A stretch of DNA of 16,064 nucleotides. Source: Campylobacteraceae bacterium. Its GTDB lineage: Bacteria > Campylobacterota > Campylobacteria > Campylobacterales > Campylobacteraceae. The position numbers and the translations under genes are program-made. Location of the stretch: positions 1-16,064 of the forward strand of contig JAISNG010000058.1 of NCBI GenBank assembly GCA_031276365.1, written 5' to 3'. The stretch's first letter is position 1. The number at the start of each line of letters is the position of its first letter. Below the pieces are notes generated by a model. The model did not search any database, was not told the DNA's origin, and saw nothing but the letters and a program-made list of their open reading frames with translations. Below, piece after piece: positions 1-7,907 of this stretch.

Positions 1-659
1 AGACCGTTCATATAGGCAGTAAGAGCAACGATTTCCAAGATTTCGCCGCGTTCTAATGCAGCTTTGACATCTTCACCCTTCATGCCGTCAACAATCACTT
101 TTGCTTCTTCAAAAGCTGCTGCTTTTGCTTCTTCAAAAGTACCAAGTTTTGTCATACCATCAGCATCATATGGAGTTTTGAATACTGTTTTAACAGTAAA
201 TGCTTCGGCATAAGCCGTATTCAAATCCGTAACGCCGGTGTACAAATTCTTATAAGCAGGCATAATTGAACCGGGAACAAGGGATAGCGGGTCTTTCATA
301 TGATTGTAATGCCAATCAGACGTTCTATAATTCCCGACCCTCAACAAATCCGGACCTGTTCTTTTTGAGCCCCATAAGAAAGGTCTGTCGTAAGCATATT
401 CGCCGCTTACGGAGTACTTGCCGTACCTATCTGTCTCAGACTTAAACGGTCTTATCATTTGTGAGTGACAGCCGTTGCAATTTTCTCTTACATATATCTG
501 CTTGCCTGCAAGCTGAAGTACCGTATATGGCTGTGTGCCTTCAACAGGTCTGGCATTTTCCGCAAAGCTCGGAAGTACTTCCACAATGCCTGCATATGCA
601 ATTACTATAAATAGAAATACCGCAAAAAAGAATGGATTTCTCTCTAACCAACTAAACAT
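1..659 (-). CDS. ccoO: cbb3-type cytochrome c oxidase, mono-heme subunit II (CcoO/FixO), 3' end outside the window
   Basis: CcoO is the membrane-anchored mono-heme cytochrome c subunit that passes electrons to CcoN in the cbb3 oxidase, a high-affinity terminal oxidase of the inner membrane with its heme domain in the periplasm. The 219 visible residues begin MFSWLERNPFF, followed by one N-terminal membrane helix at about residues 9-28. The single heme-binding motif CNGCH lies at 61-65, and a GSIMPAY segment around residue 133 could supply the axial methionine. The frame is open to the window edge, so the C-terminus is missing. Two ATG codons are adjacent (662 and 659). The AGGAGG ribosome binding site at the end of ccoN is 5 nt from the second but only 2 nt from the first, so I chose 659. 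It lies 11 nt downstream of ccoN and is surely co-transcribed with it. Identification is firm. Confidence 0.95.
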   Translation of the reverse strand, partial: MFSWLERNPFFFAVFLFIVIAYAGIVEVLPSFAENARPVEGTQPYTVLQLAGKQIYVRENCNGCHSQMIRPFKSETDRYGKYSVSGEYAYDRPFLWGSKRTGPDLLRVGNYRTSDWHYNHMKDPLSLVPGSIMPAYKNLYTGVTDLNTAYAEAFTVKTVFKTPYDADGMTKLGTFEEAKAAAFEEAKVIVDGMKGEDVKAALERGEILEIVALTAYMNG

Positions 660-670
660 CATTGCCTCCT

Positions 671-2137
671 TTACGCTGCCATAGGTGAAGCGCTTTGAGG
701 TTCTTTCTCAAGTGCTCTGCCCGCAGTAATAGTTTTAACGACATTGTAAGCGAACATAAAGAAGCCGATTACATATAGCGCTCCGCCGACTGCGCGGACA
801 ACATAATAAAGATGCAACGCCGTAACGGTATCAATAAATGAGTATTGAAGACTGCCGAAAGCATCTGTTGCTCTCCACATCATACCTTGTGAGATACCTG
901 CTATCCACATACTCGCGAAGAATAAAACGATACCTGTTGTTTGAATCCAAAATTGCGCTTCCATCAATTTTCTGCTGTAAAGCTCTCTTTTGACGAATCT
1001 TGGAACCATATGGTAGATTGACGCCATTGTCATAAAGCCAACCCAGCCAAGCGTACCGTCATGAACGTGTCCTGGAACCCAATCTGTAAAGTGCGCTAAA
1101 GCATTTACCGATTTAATGGAAAGGATAGGTCCTTCAAGAGTTGAGAACATATAAAAAGTCGAAGCGATTATCATAAATTTGATAAGCGGACTTGTTTTCA
1201 ACTGGTCCCATTCGCCTTTCATAGTTAAAAGGATATTAACCGCACTACCCCATGAAGGCAAGATGAGAACTACCGAAAAGATTGAACCCATTGTCTGCAT
1301 CCAGTCAGGAACCGTTTGATAGAGCAAGTGGTGTCCGCCTGCCCACAAATAAACAAACATCAACCCCCAAAAAGCGAACAGTGAAAGTTTATATGAGTAA
1401 ACTGCCTGTCCGGACTCTTTTGGCAGAAAGTAATAGAGCTGAGCGATAATACCGACAGTAAAGACGAATGCAACTGCATTGTGTCCGTACCACCACTGTA
1501 CCATAGCATCATTAGCGCCCGAATACATGGAGACAGAGTGCCACCAATCTCCTATTCCTGCTATCAAAAATGTAGGAACAGCCATATTGTTAAACAGATA
1601 CAGCATAGCTATACCCAAAAATGTGGCTATATAGTACCATACGGAGATATAAAGCGCTTTTTCACGCCTGATACCTATAAGTCCGAAGATGCTAATTCCC
1701 CATAAAACCCAAAAGACAACGACTACTATATCCAAAGGCCACTCTAATTCAGCATACTCTTTTCCTGTAGATATGCCCAAAAATAGACAAACAACTGCAG
1801 CTAATATGAGTAAAAAATATACCCAAAAGTGCAATTTGCCGATGAATAAAAGAAACGGTGACTCAGCCAGCGAGACTTTAAGCACGCGTTGTCCAACATA
1901 GTACCATGTTGCAAAAATGCCGCTCAACATAAATCCGAAGATAACTCCAGATGTATGCAGAATCCTTAACCTGCTGAATGTACCATACTCGCCAAGTAAG
2001 TAATTCAGACTAGGAAAAGCCATTTGCAAGGCAATCACAACACCCAAGACCATACCTATAATGCCAAATAATATGGCGGCAAAGGTAAAGAGCTTGGCAA
2101 CAGAATAGTCGTAGTTCAATGCATTCGTAGCCTGCAT
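671..2137 (-). CDS. ccoN: cbb3-type cytochrome c oxidase, catalytic subunit I (CcoN/FixN)
   Basis: CcoN is the heme-copper catalytic subunit that reduces oxygen to water while pumping protons. The 488-residue product is polytopic (about 12 membrane helices) and of normal length for the family. The ligand set is visible: H61 for the low-spin heme; H219 (WYGHNA) with H269 and H270 (GGHH) for CuB; and H357 and H359 (VPGHVH) for heme b3 and heme b. Tyr263 sits where the His-cross-linked tyrosine is found in cbb3 enzymes. A TTG at 2140 would add one residue, but the AGGAGG at 2144-2149 is 6 nt from the ATG at 2137 and only 3 nt from the TTG, so ATG is preferred. The gene is first in a ccoN-ccoO transcription unit with its own promoter. 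It follows a two-component system whose C. jejuni counterpart, as I recall, is also next to ccoN. Confidence 0.97.
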   Translation of the reverse strand: MQATNALNYDYSVAKLFTFAAILFGIIGMVLGVVIALQMAFPSLNYLLGEYGTFSRLRILHTSGVIFGFMLSGIFATWYYVGQRVLKVSLAESPFLLFIGKLHFWVYFLLILAAVVCLFLGISTGKEYAELEWPLDIVVVVFWVLWGISIFGLIGIRREKALYISVWYYIATFLGIAMLYLFNNMAVPTFLIAGIGDWWHSVSMYSGANDAMVQWWYGHNAVAFVFTVGIIAQLYYFLPKESGQAVYSYKLSLFAFWGLMFVYLWAGGHHLLYQTVPDWMQTMGSIFSVVLILPSWGSAVNILLTMKGEWDQLKTSPLIKFMIIASTFYMFSTLEGPILSIKSVNALAHFTDWVPGHVHDGTLGWVGFMTMASIYHMVPRFVKRELYSRKLMEAQFWIQTTGIVLFFASMWIAGISQGMMWRATDAFGSLQYSFIDTVTALHLYYVVRAVGGALYVIGFFMFAYNVVKTITAGRALEKEPQSASPMAA

Positions 2138-2191
2138 CAAATTCCTCCTAAGTAAAGTTTTTATGTCACAAGAATATCACATAATGCTGAG

Positions 2192-2197
2192 ATTATA
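2192..2197 (-). promoter_or_regulatory. Predicted -10 box of the ccoN-ccoO promoter
   Basis: On the minus strand this reads TATAAT inside TATTATAATC, about 55 nt upstream of the ccoN ATG. It implies a 5' leader of roughly 45-50 nt ending in AGGAGG. There is no convincing -35 box (a TTGCTT lies at 15 nt spacing), which is usual for sigma-70 promoters in Campylobacterota. No clear FNR/CRP-type palindrome was found next to it. It lies just after the terminator of the preceding operon, which supports an independent start. Confidence 0.55.
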
Positions 2198-2269
2198 ATA
2201 CATTCAAGATACAAGCAAGCTTAAGAAGATTAACTATATCTTAAATAAAAATATCAGTTGAGCAGATTT

Positions 2270-2290
2270 AAAAACGCCCTTGTTTCGGGC
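2270..2290 (-). terminator. Intrinsic terminator after the response-regulator gene
   Basis: On the minus strand GCCC-GAAACAA-GGGC is followed by GTTTTTAAA, a short GC stem with a T-run, 12 nt after the response-regulator stop codon at 2303. It would separate the carA/two-component operon from ccoN-ccoO. The stem is only 4 GC pairs (plus weak A/T flanks), so termination may be partial and some read-through into ccoN is possible. Confidence 0.65.
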
Positions 2291-2302
2291 ATTTTAGAGG
2301 CT

Positions 2303-2983
2303 TTACTGTGTTGTAAAAATCTTATAACCCAAAGCAGGCACATTTTTTATAAAATCTTTGTGCGTTTTTTCTCTAATTCGCTTGATAAATGTCCTGATAG
2401 CCGCATCGTTTGGCTTTTGTCCCCATATATGTCGTCTTATCTCTTCATGAGAACCAAAAAAGTCCAGCCGCTCCGCCAAAAACGATATAAAAGCAATCTC
2501 TTTTTTTGTCAAAACTATCTTTGCGCCGTCTTTTATCAAAGCTTTTCTATTTTTGTCAAACTCATATCCGCCGCCAAGATCAACCGTATTGTCCGATAAA
2601 ATTTTCTGCTGAGCCAACTCCGATATCAGAGATAAAAGTTCGTCGGGATATATCGGTTTAATGAGATATTTGTCCACGCCCGCGTCAATGGCTCCCAAAA
2701 GCTTCTCCTTTTCGCTGAATGCGCTTAGTACGATGATGAGCGTATCCTTTGATATGGATTTTATCTCTCGCGCCAAAGAGAGTCCGTCTTGAATGGGCAT
2801 CAGCAAATCGGTTATAACGATATCGGGCTTGTATTTTTTAAATTTTTTCAAACCTTCACTGCCGTCTGCTGCCGTCAAAAAAGCCTTAAATTCACCTTGC
2901 ACGGCGTTTGTAAGTGACTTTCGTATGTCTGCTTCATCTTCAACGTATAAAACGCTCAACTTTTCAAGTACACCGCTTGTCAT
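2303..2983 (-). CDS. OmpR/PhoB-family response regulator next to the cbb3 oxidase (BumR-like)
   Basis: This is a DNA-binding response regulator of 226 residues. The receiver domain (about 8-125) has acidic residues E15/D16, phosphoacceptor D59 in ITDLLMP, S87 and K109-P110, a complete active site. The C-terminal part (about 140-224) has the winged-helix pattern of the Trans_reg_C family: an LTKKEIAFISFLAE helix, a recognition-helix region around AIRTFIKRIREK, and a final ALGYKI hairpin. Its ATG overlaps the kinase stop codon (ATGA, 2980-2983), so the two are translationally coupled and almost certainly a cognate pair. In C. jejuni the regulator next to ccoN is, as I recall, BumR (Cj1491c), reported to take part in a butyrate response. 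Position and domain order match, but the signal sensed here is unknown. No target genes can be read from the sequence; ccoN is a natural candidate by proximity only. Confidence 0.9.
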   Translation of the reverse strand: MTSGVLEKLSVLYVEDEADIRKSLTNAVQGEFKAFLTAADGSEGLKKFKKYKPDIVITDLLMPIQDGLSLAREIKSISKDTLIIVLSAFSEKEKLLGAIDAGVDKYLIKPIYPDELLSLISELAQQKILSDNTVDLGGGYEFDKNRKALIKDGAKIVLTKKEIAFISFLAERLDFFGSHEEIRRHIWGQKPNDAAIRTFIKRIREKTHKDFIKNVPALGYKIFTTQ

Positions 2984-4200
2984 GTATTTGTCTCCTTAAC
3001 TGCTGGTATTTTAATGATAAATTTTGCACCGCCGTTTTCATTTTTCACGCATACTCTGCCGTCCATACTCTCTTCTATTATGGTTTTTACTATATAAAGA
3101 CCAAGTCCCGTTCCAAGATTTGCATGTTTAGTCGTAAAATAGGGCTCAAATATCTTGTCCGCAATCGTGCTCTCAATGCCGCCTGCGTTATCAGCAACGC
3201 TTAATATCGTAAAATTACCCTCTCTAACAGAGCTGATTTTCAACACTCTTCCATCTAAAGGTTTATCCGAAAATGCGTCTTTTGCATTGCTGATAAGATT
3301 TAATATCGCTTGCGAAAGTTCATTTTTGTAGCCGTAAGCCGTGATATGTTCGTCTATATCAATCTCTATATTGATAGCCGTTCTCTTCAAAGAACCTTTC
3401 AAAATGGAGAGCGTATCTTCTATCATATCTTTGATAAAAAAGCTGCTTTTCTCTTTGTCGGGATTGAAAAAATTTCTGAAATCCTCTATCGTTTTGGACA
3501 TCTTCGCTATCACTTTTTTCGCATGTTCGTACTGTTTTTGCATCTCTTTTTCATTCATAGAACGCTTTTTCATGGTAAATATTATGATGCCAAGCTCTGA
3601 GAGAGGCTGACGCCATTGATGGGCGATATTGCTTATTGTCTCTCCCATAGCAGCCAAACGCGCCTGCTGAAACATCAATCTGTCCTTTTCGCGGTTCTTT
3701 TCAGTCTCTTCGGCAACGCGTTTTTCAAGGTTTTGATTTAATTCTCTAAGCTTGCTTGTCTGCTCCTTCACCCTGTTTTCAAGCGTGGAGTTTAAAAGAC
3801 TAAGCTCTCTTTCTTTTTTTTTCAAAGCTTCCGTAAGCATCACACTGTCCGTAACATCATATCTTATAGCAATAAACTCTTCTATATCGCCATTTTTGTC
3901 AAGTATCGGAGTTATCGTCGTATTTACATAAAACGTAGAACCATCCTTTGCCATGTTTTTGGCGGTAGTCTTAAACGTCTCTTTATTTAAAATAGTCTTC
4001 CAAAGCAGTTCAAAATTTGCTTTCGGCACATCCGGATGACGCACAATGTTGTGATTTTTACCGATAAGCTCCTCTTTGCTATAACCGCTGATTTTGCAAA
4101 ATTCGTCATTTACAAAAGTAATAATACCGTTGATATCTGTCTTTGATACAATATTGCTCTGCTCTACCGCCCTTTTGTATTGTTCAAGTTTTTGTCCCAC
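2980..4200 (-). CDS. Soluble PAS-domain sensor histidine kinase (BumS-like position)
   Basis: This 406-residue sensor has no membrane helix or signal peptide, so it should sense a cytoplasmic state. The PAS domain (about 10-118) closely resembles that of the aerotaxis receptor Aer: NHNIVRHPDVPKANF around 49-63, then a tryptophan at 67. A coiled coil (about 120-178) follows. The dimerisation/phosphoacceptor helix has H194 in NIAHQWRQPL, and the ATPase domain has the N-box NLISNAKDA (301-309), DNAGG (337-341) and GTGLGL (363-368). The start is GTG, supported by a GGAGG 7 nt upstream that overlaps the end of the TauE/SafE gene. The stop overlaps the regulator start. The residue after the phospho-histidine is Gln rather than Glu/Asp, a variant common in this phylum. 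By position it corresponds to C. jejuni BumS (Cj1492c, from memory). Ligand and kinase/phosphatase balance are unknown. Confidence 0.9.
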   Translation of the reverse strand: MGQKLEQYKRAVEQSNIVSKTDINGIITFVNDEFCKISGYSKEELIGKNHNIVRHPDVPKANFELLWKTILNKETFKTTAKNMAKDGSTFYVNTTITPILDKNGDIEEFIAIRYDVTDSVMLTEALKKKERELSLLNSTLENRVKEQTSKLRELNQNLEKRVAEETEKNREKDRLMFQQARLAAMGETISNIAHQWRQPLSELGIIIFTMKKRSMNEKEMQKQYEHAKKVIAKMSKTIEDFRNFFNPDKEKSSFFIKDMIEDTLSILKGSLKRTAINIEIDIDEHITAYGYKNELSQAILNLISNAKDAFSDKPLDGRVLKISSVREGNFTILSVADNAGGIESTIADKIFEPYFTTKHANLGTGLGLYIVKTIIEESMDGRVCVKNENGGAKFIIKIPAVKETNT

Positions 4201-4203
4201 CTG

Positions 4204-4887
4204 TTATCCTCCAACTGCCGCCAAATAGCCAAAATACGACATATACACGCCGTATGCCGTTACTATAATGCCTGCTGCTTTTATTATGATACCTCTTGCT
4301 TTCTCTATTTTTATAAAAAAATTTGCCGCCAAAGCGATAGCAAGAAGCACGGGCAGCGTACAAAATCCGAAAACTATCATGACTAAAGCTCCATTTATAA
4401 CGGAACTGCCTGCAACAGCCAAAGCAAGAAAAAAATAGACAAGTCCGCATGGCAAAAAGCCGTTAAAAACTCCAAGCAGATATAGACTTGATAAACTTTT
4501 TGACGCTTTTAAAAAGTTATAAATTTTTTTTACCACAGGTTTTAAAATAAAAGAGCTTTCAATGTATGTTAAAAATCTTGCCTTGCCAAGCAACGAAATG
4601 CCAAGCGCCATCATAAAGCATCCGACCGCAAACCACAAATATCCCTGAAATTTGTCCGACAAAGAGACACTCTGTCCCAAAAATCCAAAAAGTGCGCCCA
4701 AAAACGCGTATGAACTAATGCGCCCAAGATGGTAGATAAAATGAAAAAACAGTTGAGCGCCCAAAGCGCTGTTTTTGCCTGTTTTATATCCGCTTATGGC
4801 TATCACAAAACCTCCGCACATGCCTGCGCAATGAAAGCTCGCGCTAAACGCTACCAGCAGGATTGTCGCAAAGCTTACGGCATTCAT
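4204..4887 (-). CDS. TauE/SafE (COG2836)-type integral membrane protein with conserved cysteine motifs
   Basis: This inner-membrane protein of 227 residues has about six hydrophobic segments. It belongs to the family usually annotated as 'sulfite exporter TauE/SafE', a name that says little about function. Two motifs stand out: FHCAGMCGG at 18-26 near the end of the first helix, and LPCGL at 145-149, in a two-repeat layout resembling DsbD/CcdA-like transporters. C20, C24 and C147 are candidates for metal or redox chemistry. It starts 9 nt after the carA stop with no recognisable Shine-Dalgarno in front (the upstream bases are TAACCGCATGAT), so it may depend on translation of carA. The following kinase gene begins 3 nt after its stop. 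Its place between carA and the oxidase-linked two-component system suggests a role in copper or heme supply to cbb3, but this is inference. C. jejuni Cj1493c is, as I recall, the syntenic membrane protein. Confidence 0.8.
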   Translation of the reverse strand: MNAVSFATILLVAFSASFHCAGMCGGFVIAISGYKTGKNSALGAQLFFHFIYHLGRISSYAFLGALFGFLGQSVSLSDKFQGYLWFAVGCFMMALGISLLGKARFLTYIESSFILKPVVKKIYNFLKASKSLSSLYLLGVFNGFLPCGLVYFFLALAVAGSSVINGALVMIVFGFCTLPVLLAIALAANFFIKIEKARGIIIKAAGIIVTAYGVYMSYFGYLAAVGG

Positions 4888-4896
4888 ATCATGCGG

Positions 4897-6027
4897 TTAG
4901 AGTCTTTTTGCAAATTCGGCAAATATATACTTGCTCTCATGAGGTCCAGGACTTGCTTCTGGATGATGTTGTATTGAAAATATCGGCTCATTTATATACT
5001 CAAGCCCTTCTATAGTGTTATCAAAAAGGTTCATATGCGTGATTTTGGCGATTTTGCAAATCTCTTCTGGAACGCTGTAGTTGTGATTTTGCGCAGTTAT
5101 TTCAACACTTTTGCAACTCTCGTTACGCACGGGGTGATTGCCGCCATGCTGTCCGAATTTCAGTTTATAAGTGTCGTATCCATGTGCGATTGAGAGTAGT
5201 TGATGCCCCAAACAGATGGCAAACATCGGGATTTTCGCTTTGATGAGTTTTTTTAACTCTTCAGCCTCTTTTTTTAGTATCAGCGGGTCTCCCGGACCGT
5301 TTGATAAAAATACTCCATGTATTTCGCCCTTTTCAAATCTTTTAACAATTGCATCGGCTTTCGTATCATACGGCACAACTTCAACGCTTATGCCGACTTC
5401 GGAGAGTTCGTTCAGAATATTTCGCTTGATACCAAAATCAAACGCGGCAATTTTTTTGTTCAAAGCATGAGAGGCTTTTTTGTATTCAAGTTTTGTATCG
5501 TCCCAAACGCCGTTTTCATGCATATAGCTCTTTTTTGTGCTTACCTGCGGCATATAGTCAAACTCTTCAATGCGCGGCGAGTTTGCAAGCAGATTTTTCA
5601 AAACTTCCCTGTTGCTCTCTTTGGTGGAAGCTATCATCATTTGCGGACCGTTTTCGCGTATCATTTTTGTCAAAAATCTTGTATCAACATCGCAAATGCC
5701 AAATCCGTTATACTTTTTCAAAAACTCCGAAAAAGAGATTTCACTTCTAAAATTTGAAGGAATATCGTTAAGATTTCTTATAAAAATGCCCGAGGCATGG
5801 ACGTTTGAACTCTCCATGTCATTGTCGTTGCAGCCTACTATACCGATTTCAGGCATCGTAAAAACGATAAACTGCCCTGCGTAACTTGGGTCTGTGATAA
5901 TCTCTTGATAGCCTGTCATGGAGGTATTAAATACTATCTCGCCTACTCTTGTTCCCTCCGCTCCAAACGACTTGCCCTCTAAAAAAACGCCGTTTTCTAT
6001 GTATATCCAGACGGGTTTCAAGCTCAT
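4897..6027 (-). CDS. carA: Carbamoyl-phosphate synthase small (glutaminase) subunit
   Basis: CarA hydrolyses glutamine and channels ammonia to CarB for carbamoyl phosphate, the precursor of pyrimidines and arginine. The product is 376 residues, normal length. The N-terminal half is the CarA-specific domain (NTSMTGYQEIITDPSYAGQ near 34-52). The C-terminal half is a class I glutamine amidotransferase with nucleophile C272 in AICLGHQLL, and H355 and E357 in SIQHHPEASPGP completing the triad. The ATG overlaps the DUF507 stop codon (6024-6027), so translation is coupled. No carB is in the window, so the two subunits are encoded apart here. Identification is firm. Confidence 0.98.
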   Translation of the reverse strand: MSLKPVWIYIENGVFLEGKSFGAEGTRVGEIVFNTSMTGYQEIITDPSYAGQFIVFTMPEIGIVGCNDNDMESSNVHASGIFIRNLNDIPSNFRSEISFSEFLKKYNGFGICDVDTRFLTKMIRENGPQMMIASTKESNREVLKNLLANSPRIEEFDYMPQVSTKKSYMHENGVWDDTKLEYKKASHALNKKIAAFDFGIKRNILNELSEVGISVEVVPYDTKADAIVKRFEKGEIHGVFLSNGPGDPLILKKEAEELKKLIKAKIPMFAICLGHQLLSIAHGYDTYKLKFGQHGGNHPVRNESCKSVEITAQNHNYSVPEEICKIAKITHMNLFDNTIEGLEYINEPIFSIQHHPEASPGPHESKYIFAEFAKRL

Positions 6028-6578
6028 TTTATCATGCCTCTTTTTCTAAGTTCTTCTTCGTAAAGTCTTTCAAAGACAAGGTCGTATTCTTCGGTTCCAG
6101 GAATCAATTTTCGCTTGTAATTGTCTATCTTTTCCAGCACAATATCCTGCGTTTTTTCATAAGTTTTGAGATACTCTTCAATAGCATTGTAGATGACGTT
6201 TTTCACTCTGTTTTCCGAGACTTGATACTTGACAAGCGCATTTTTTTGCAAAGCATTTAAAATGCGGTGAGAAAGGTCTGAATATCTCTCCTCAAAAGAG
6301 AGTATCACTTTATAATCTTTCGCCAGCCTTTTTTTGACAAGCCAAAACATATTTCTGCGGTCAATCTGCATGAACTCCATCTCGTCGGCATTCTCTTCAA
6401 GCATTTCGGAGACTCTCTGCTCAAGCGCCGCCTCTTTATTTATCTCTTCAACAATAAGAATGTTGGCGCTCTGCGCAATCGGTTCAAATCCTTTTTGAAG
6501 CGTAACAAACCCGCAGTTCAGTAAATCTACAGCTATTTTGCTTGCGATATAAGGAGCGTGTGGTAGTCTTATCTTCAT
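6024..6578 (-). CDS. DUF507 family protein (function unknown)
   Basis: This 184-residue soluble, charged and mostly helical protein has no signal peptide or membrane segment. It matches my recollection of the DUF507 family (PF04368), typically encoded next to carA in Campylobacterota. The N-terminus starts MKIRLPHAPYIASKIAVDLL, and the C-terminus is rich in Tyr, Glu and Arg and ends EEELRKRGMIK. I see no catalytic motif and propose no function. The start at 6578 is supported by an AAGG about 7 nt upstream. The stop overlaps the carA start, which ties its expression to CarA. It lies 77 nt downstream of purA on the same strand, with its own possible promoter in the gap. Confidence 0.8.
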   Translation of the reverse strand: MKIRLPHAPYIASKIAVDLLNCGFVTLQKGFEPIAQSANILIVEEINKEAALEQRVSEMLEENADEMEFMQIDRRNMFWLVKKRLAKDYKVILSFEERYSDLSHRILNALQKNALVKYQVSENRVKNVIYNAIEEYLKTYEKTQDIVLEKIDNYKRKLIPGTEEYDLVFERLYEEELRKRGMIK

Positions 6579-6603
6579 AAATGACCTTTTTTTTATTTTT
6601 GTG

Positions 6604-6609
6604 ATTGTA
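6604..6609 (-). promoter_or_regulatory. Possible -10 box for the DUF507-carA operon
   Basis: The minus strand reads TACAAT inside GGCTACAATCAC, about 25 nt upstream of the DUF507 start. It would give a leader of about 20 nt that is A-rich and ends in AAGG. No good -35 box is visible. The purA-DUF507 gap (6579-6655) holds no convincing terminator, so transcription may also read through from purA. Confidence 0.4.
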
Positions 6610-6655
6610 GCCTAATAAAGGTAAAACTACGTTTAGCTAAAAAGCACAGCGGAGG

Positions 6656-7906
6656 CTATAGGACTATCGTATCAAACCTTTCCGCTCCCGTAGAGATAAT
6701 GCCGACTTTTGTCTGCGCCAGCTCTTCTATTCTTTTTATATATTTTTTTGCGTTCTCGGGAAGCTTGTTGTAAGAGCGTACGCCCTTTACGCTTTCCCAG
6801 CCTTCATGTTCTTCGTATATCGGCTTGATATCGTCCAGATTTTCAGGCAAAGTTGTGTAACGTTTACCGTCTTTTTCGTATGCGATGCAGATTTTCACCT
6901 TTTTAAATCCGTCTAAAACGTCAAGTTTCATCAACGCTATCTCATCACAGCCGTTAATACGTGCGGCATATTGGCATGCAAGCGCGTCAAACCAACCGCA
7001 TCTTCGCGCGCGCCCTGTCGTCGTGCCGAATTCATGTCCGTTTTTTCTCAGGATATCGCCCGCTTCGCTGAAATCTTCAGTCGGAAAAGGTCCGTTGCCG
7101 ACTCTTGTGCAGTAAGCCTTTACGATAGCCGTTACTTTACCTATATCTTTTGGGCTTAGTCCGAGTCCAGTGCATGCTCCTGCGGCTACTGTGCTTGAGC
7201 TTGTTACAAACGGATATGTTCCATGGTCAATATCCAAAAGCGCACCTTGAGCACCCTCAAGCAAAACTTTTTTGCCCTCTTCAAGATATCTCCAAAGAAG
7301 CGGAGTTGTATTTGTCATATATGGCAACAGCTCTTTTGCGTAAGCCTCAAGTTCCGCGCCAAGCTCCTCTTTGGAAGTCAATTTAATATTAAGAGCTTTA
7401 AATACGACTTCATTTACCCTGAAATATTCCAACAGATTGTCAACAAGTTTTGGAATATTTGCAAGCTCTCCAAGCCGAAAGCCAACGCGTTCTATTTTAG
7501 CCGCGTATGATGGACCTATGCCCATGCCCGTCGTTCCTATCGCATTTTTACCGCGAAGTTTTTCGCGCGCCAAATCTATCTGCGCGTGAAAGCTTAAAAC
7601 CATATGCGCCTTGTCGCTTACAAACAGTCTCTTTTCAATATTTTTGAATTGCTTCATCTCTTCAATGAGCGCTCCAGGCGCAACGACAACGCCGTTTCCG
7701 ATAATATTTACTGCTTTGGGATTTAGCACGCCTGAGGGTATCAAGTGAAGCGCATATCTTACGCCGTCCACAACTATCGTATGTCCTGCGTTATGTCCGC
7801 CTTGATATCTGCATACCACATCATAATCTTGAGCCATCATATCTACTATTTTGCCCTTGCCCTCGTCTCCCCACTGCGCACCTACTATCAAATCCGCCTT
7901 ACCCAT
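6656..7906 (-). CDS. purA: Adenylosuccinate synthetase
   Basis: PurA condenses IMP with aspartate using GTP, the first committed step to AMP, in the cytoplasm. The 416-residue product has the family's full length. The N-terminal GTP-binding loop GAQWGDEGKGKIVD carries the catalytic D14, and GGHNAGHTI carries H42. The signature GIGPSYAAKIERVGFR lies near 130-145, and a C-terminal STGAERFDTI segment contributes to the nucleotide site. The ATG is 1 nt after the hisZ stop, and its ribosome binding site (AGAGGAAAA) is inside the hisZ end, so it is coupled to hisZ. It is last in an aminotransferase-hisZ-purA group. Identification is firm. Confidence 0.98.
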   Translation of the reverse strand: MGKADLIVGAQWGDEGKGKIVDMMAQDYDVVCRYQGGHNAGHTIVVDGVRYALHLIPSGVLNPKAVNIIGNGVVVAPGALIEEMKQFKNIEKRLFVSDKAHMVLSFHAQIDLAREKLRGKNAIGTTGMGIGPSYAAKIERVGFRLGELANIPKLVDNLLEYFRVNEVVFKALNIKLTSKEELGAELEAYAKELLPYMTNTTPLLWRYLEEGKKVLLEGAQGALLDIDHGTYPFVTSSSTVAAGACTGLGLSPKDIGKVTAIVKAYCTRVGNGPFPTEDFSEAGDILRKNGHEFGTTTGRARRCGWFDALACQYAARINGCDEIALMKLDVLDGFKKVKICIAYEKDGKRYTTLPENLDDIKPIYEEHEGWESVKGVRSYNKLPENAKKYIKRIEELAQTKVGIISTGAERFDTIVL

Positions 7907-7907
7907 T

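Noticed and set aside
2258..2599. Plus-strand 113-codon frame opposite the response regulator
   Set aside because: It lies antisense to a clear coding gene, has low-complexity composition and no recognisable family. Other plus-strand frames opposite minus-strand genes were dropped for the same reason.
6608..6658. Complementary TAGCCT/AGGCTA arms spanning the purA-DUF507 gap as a terminator
   Set aside because: The stem is 6 bp with a loop near 40 nt and is followed by A-rich, not T-rich, minus-strand sequence, so it does not look like an intrinsic terminator.
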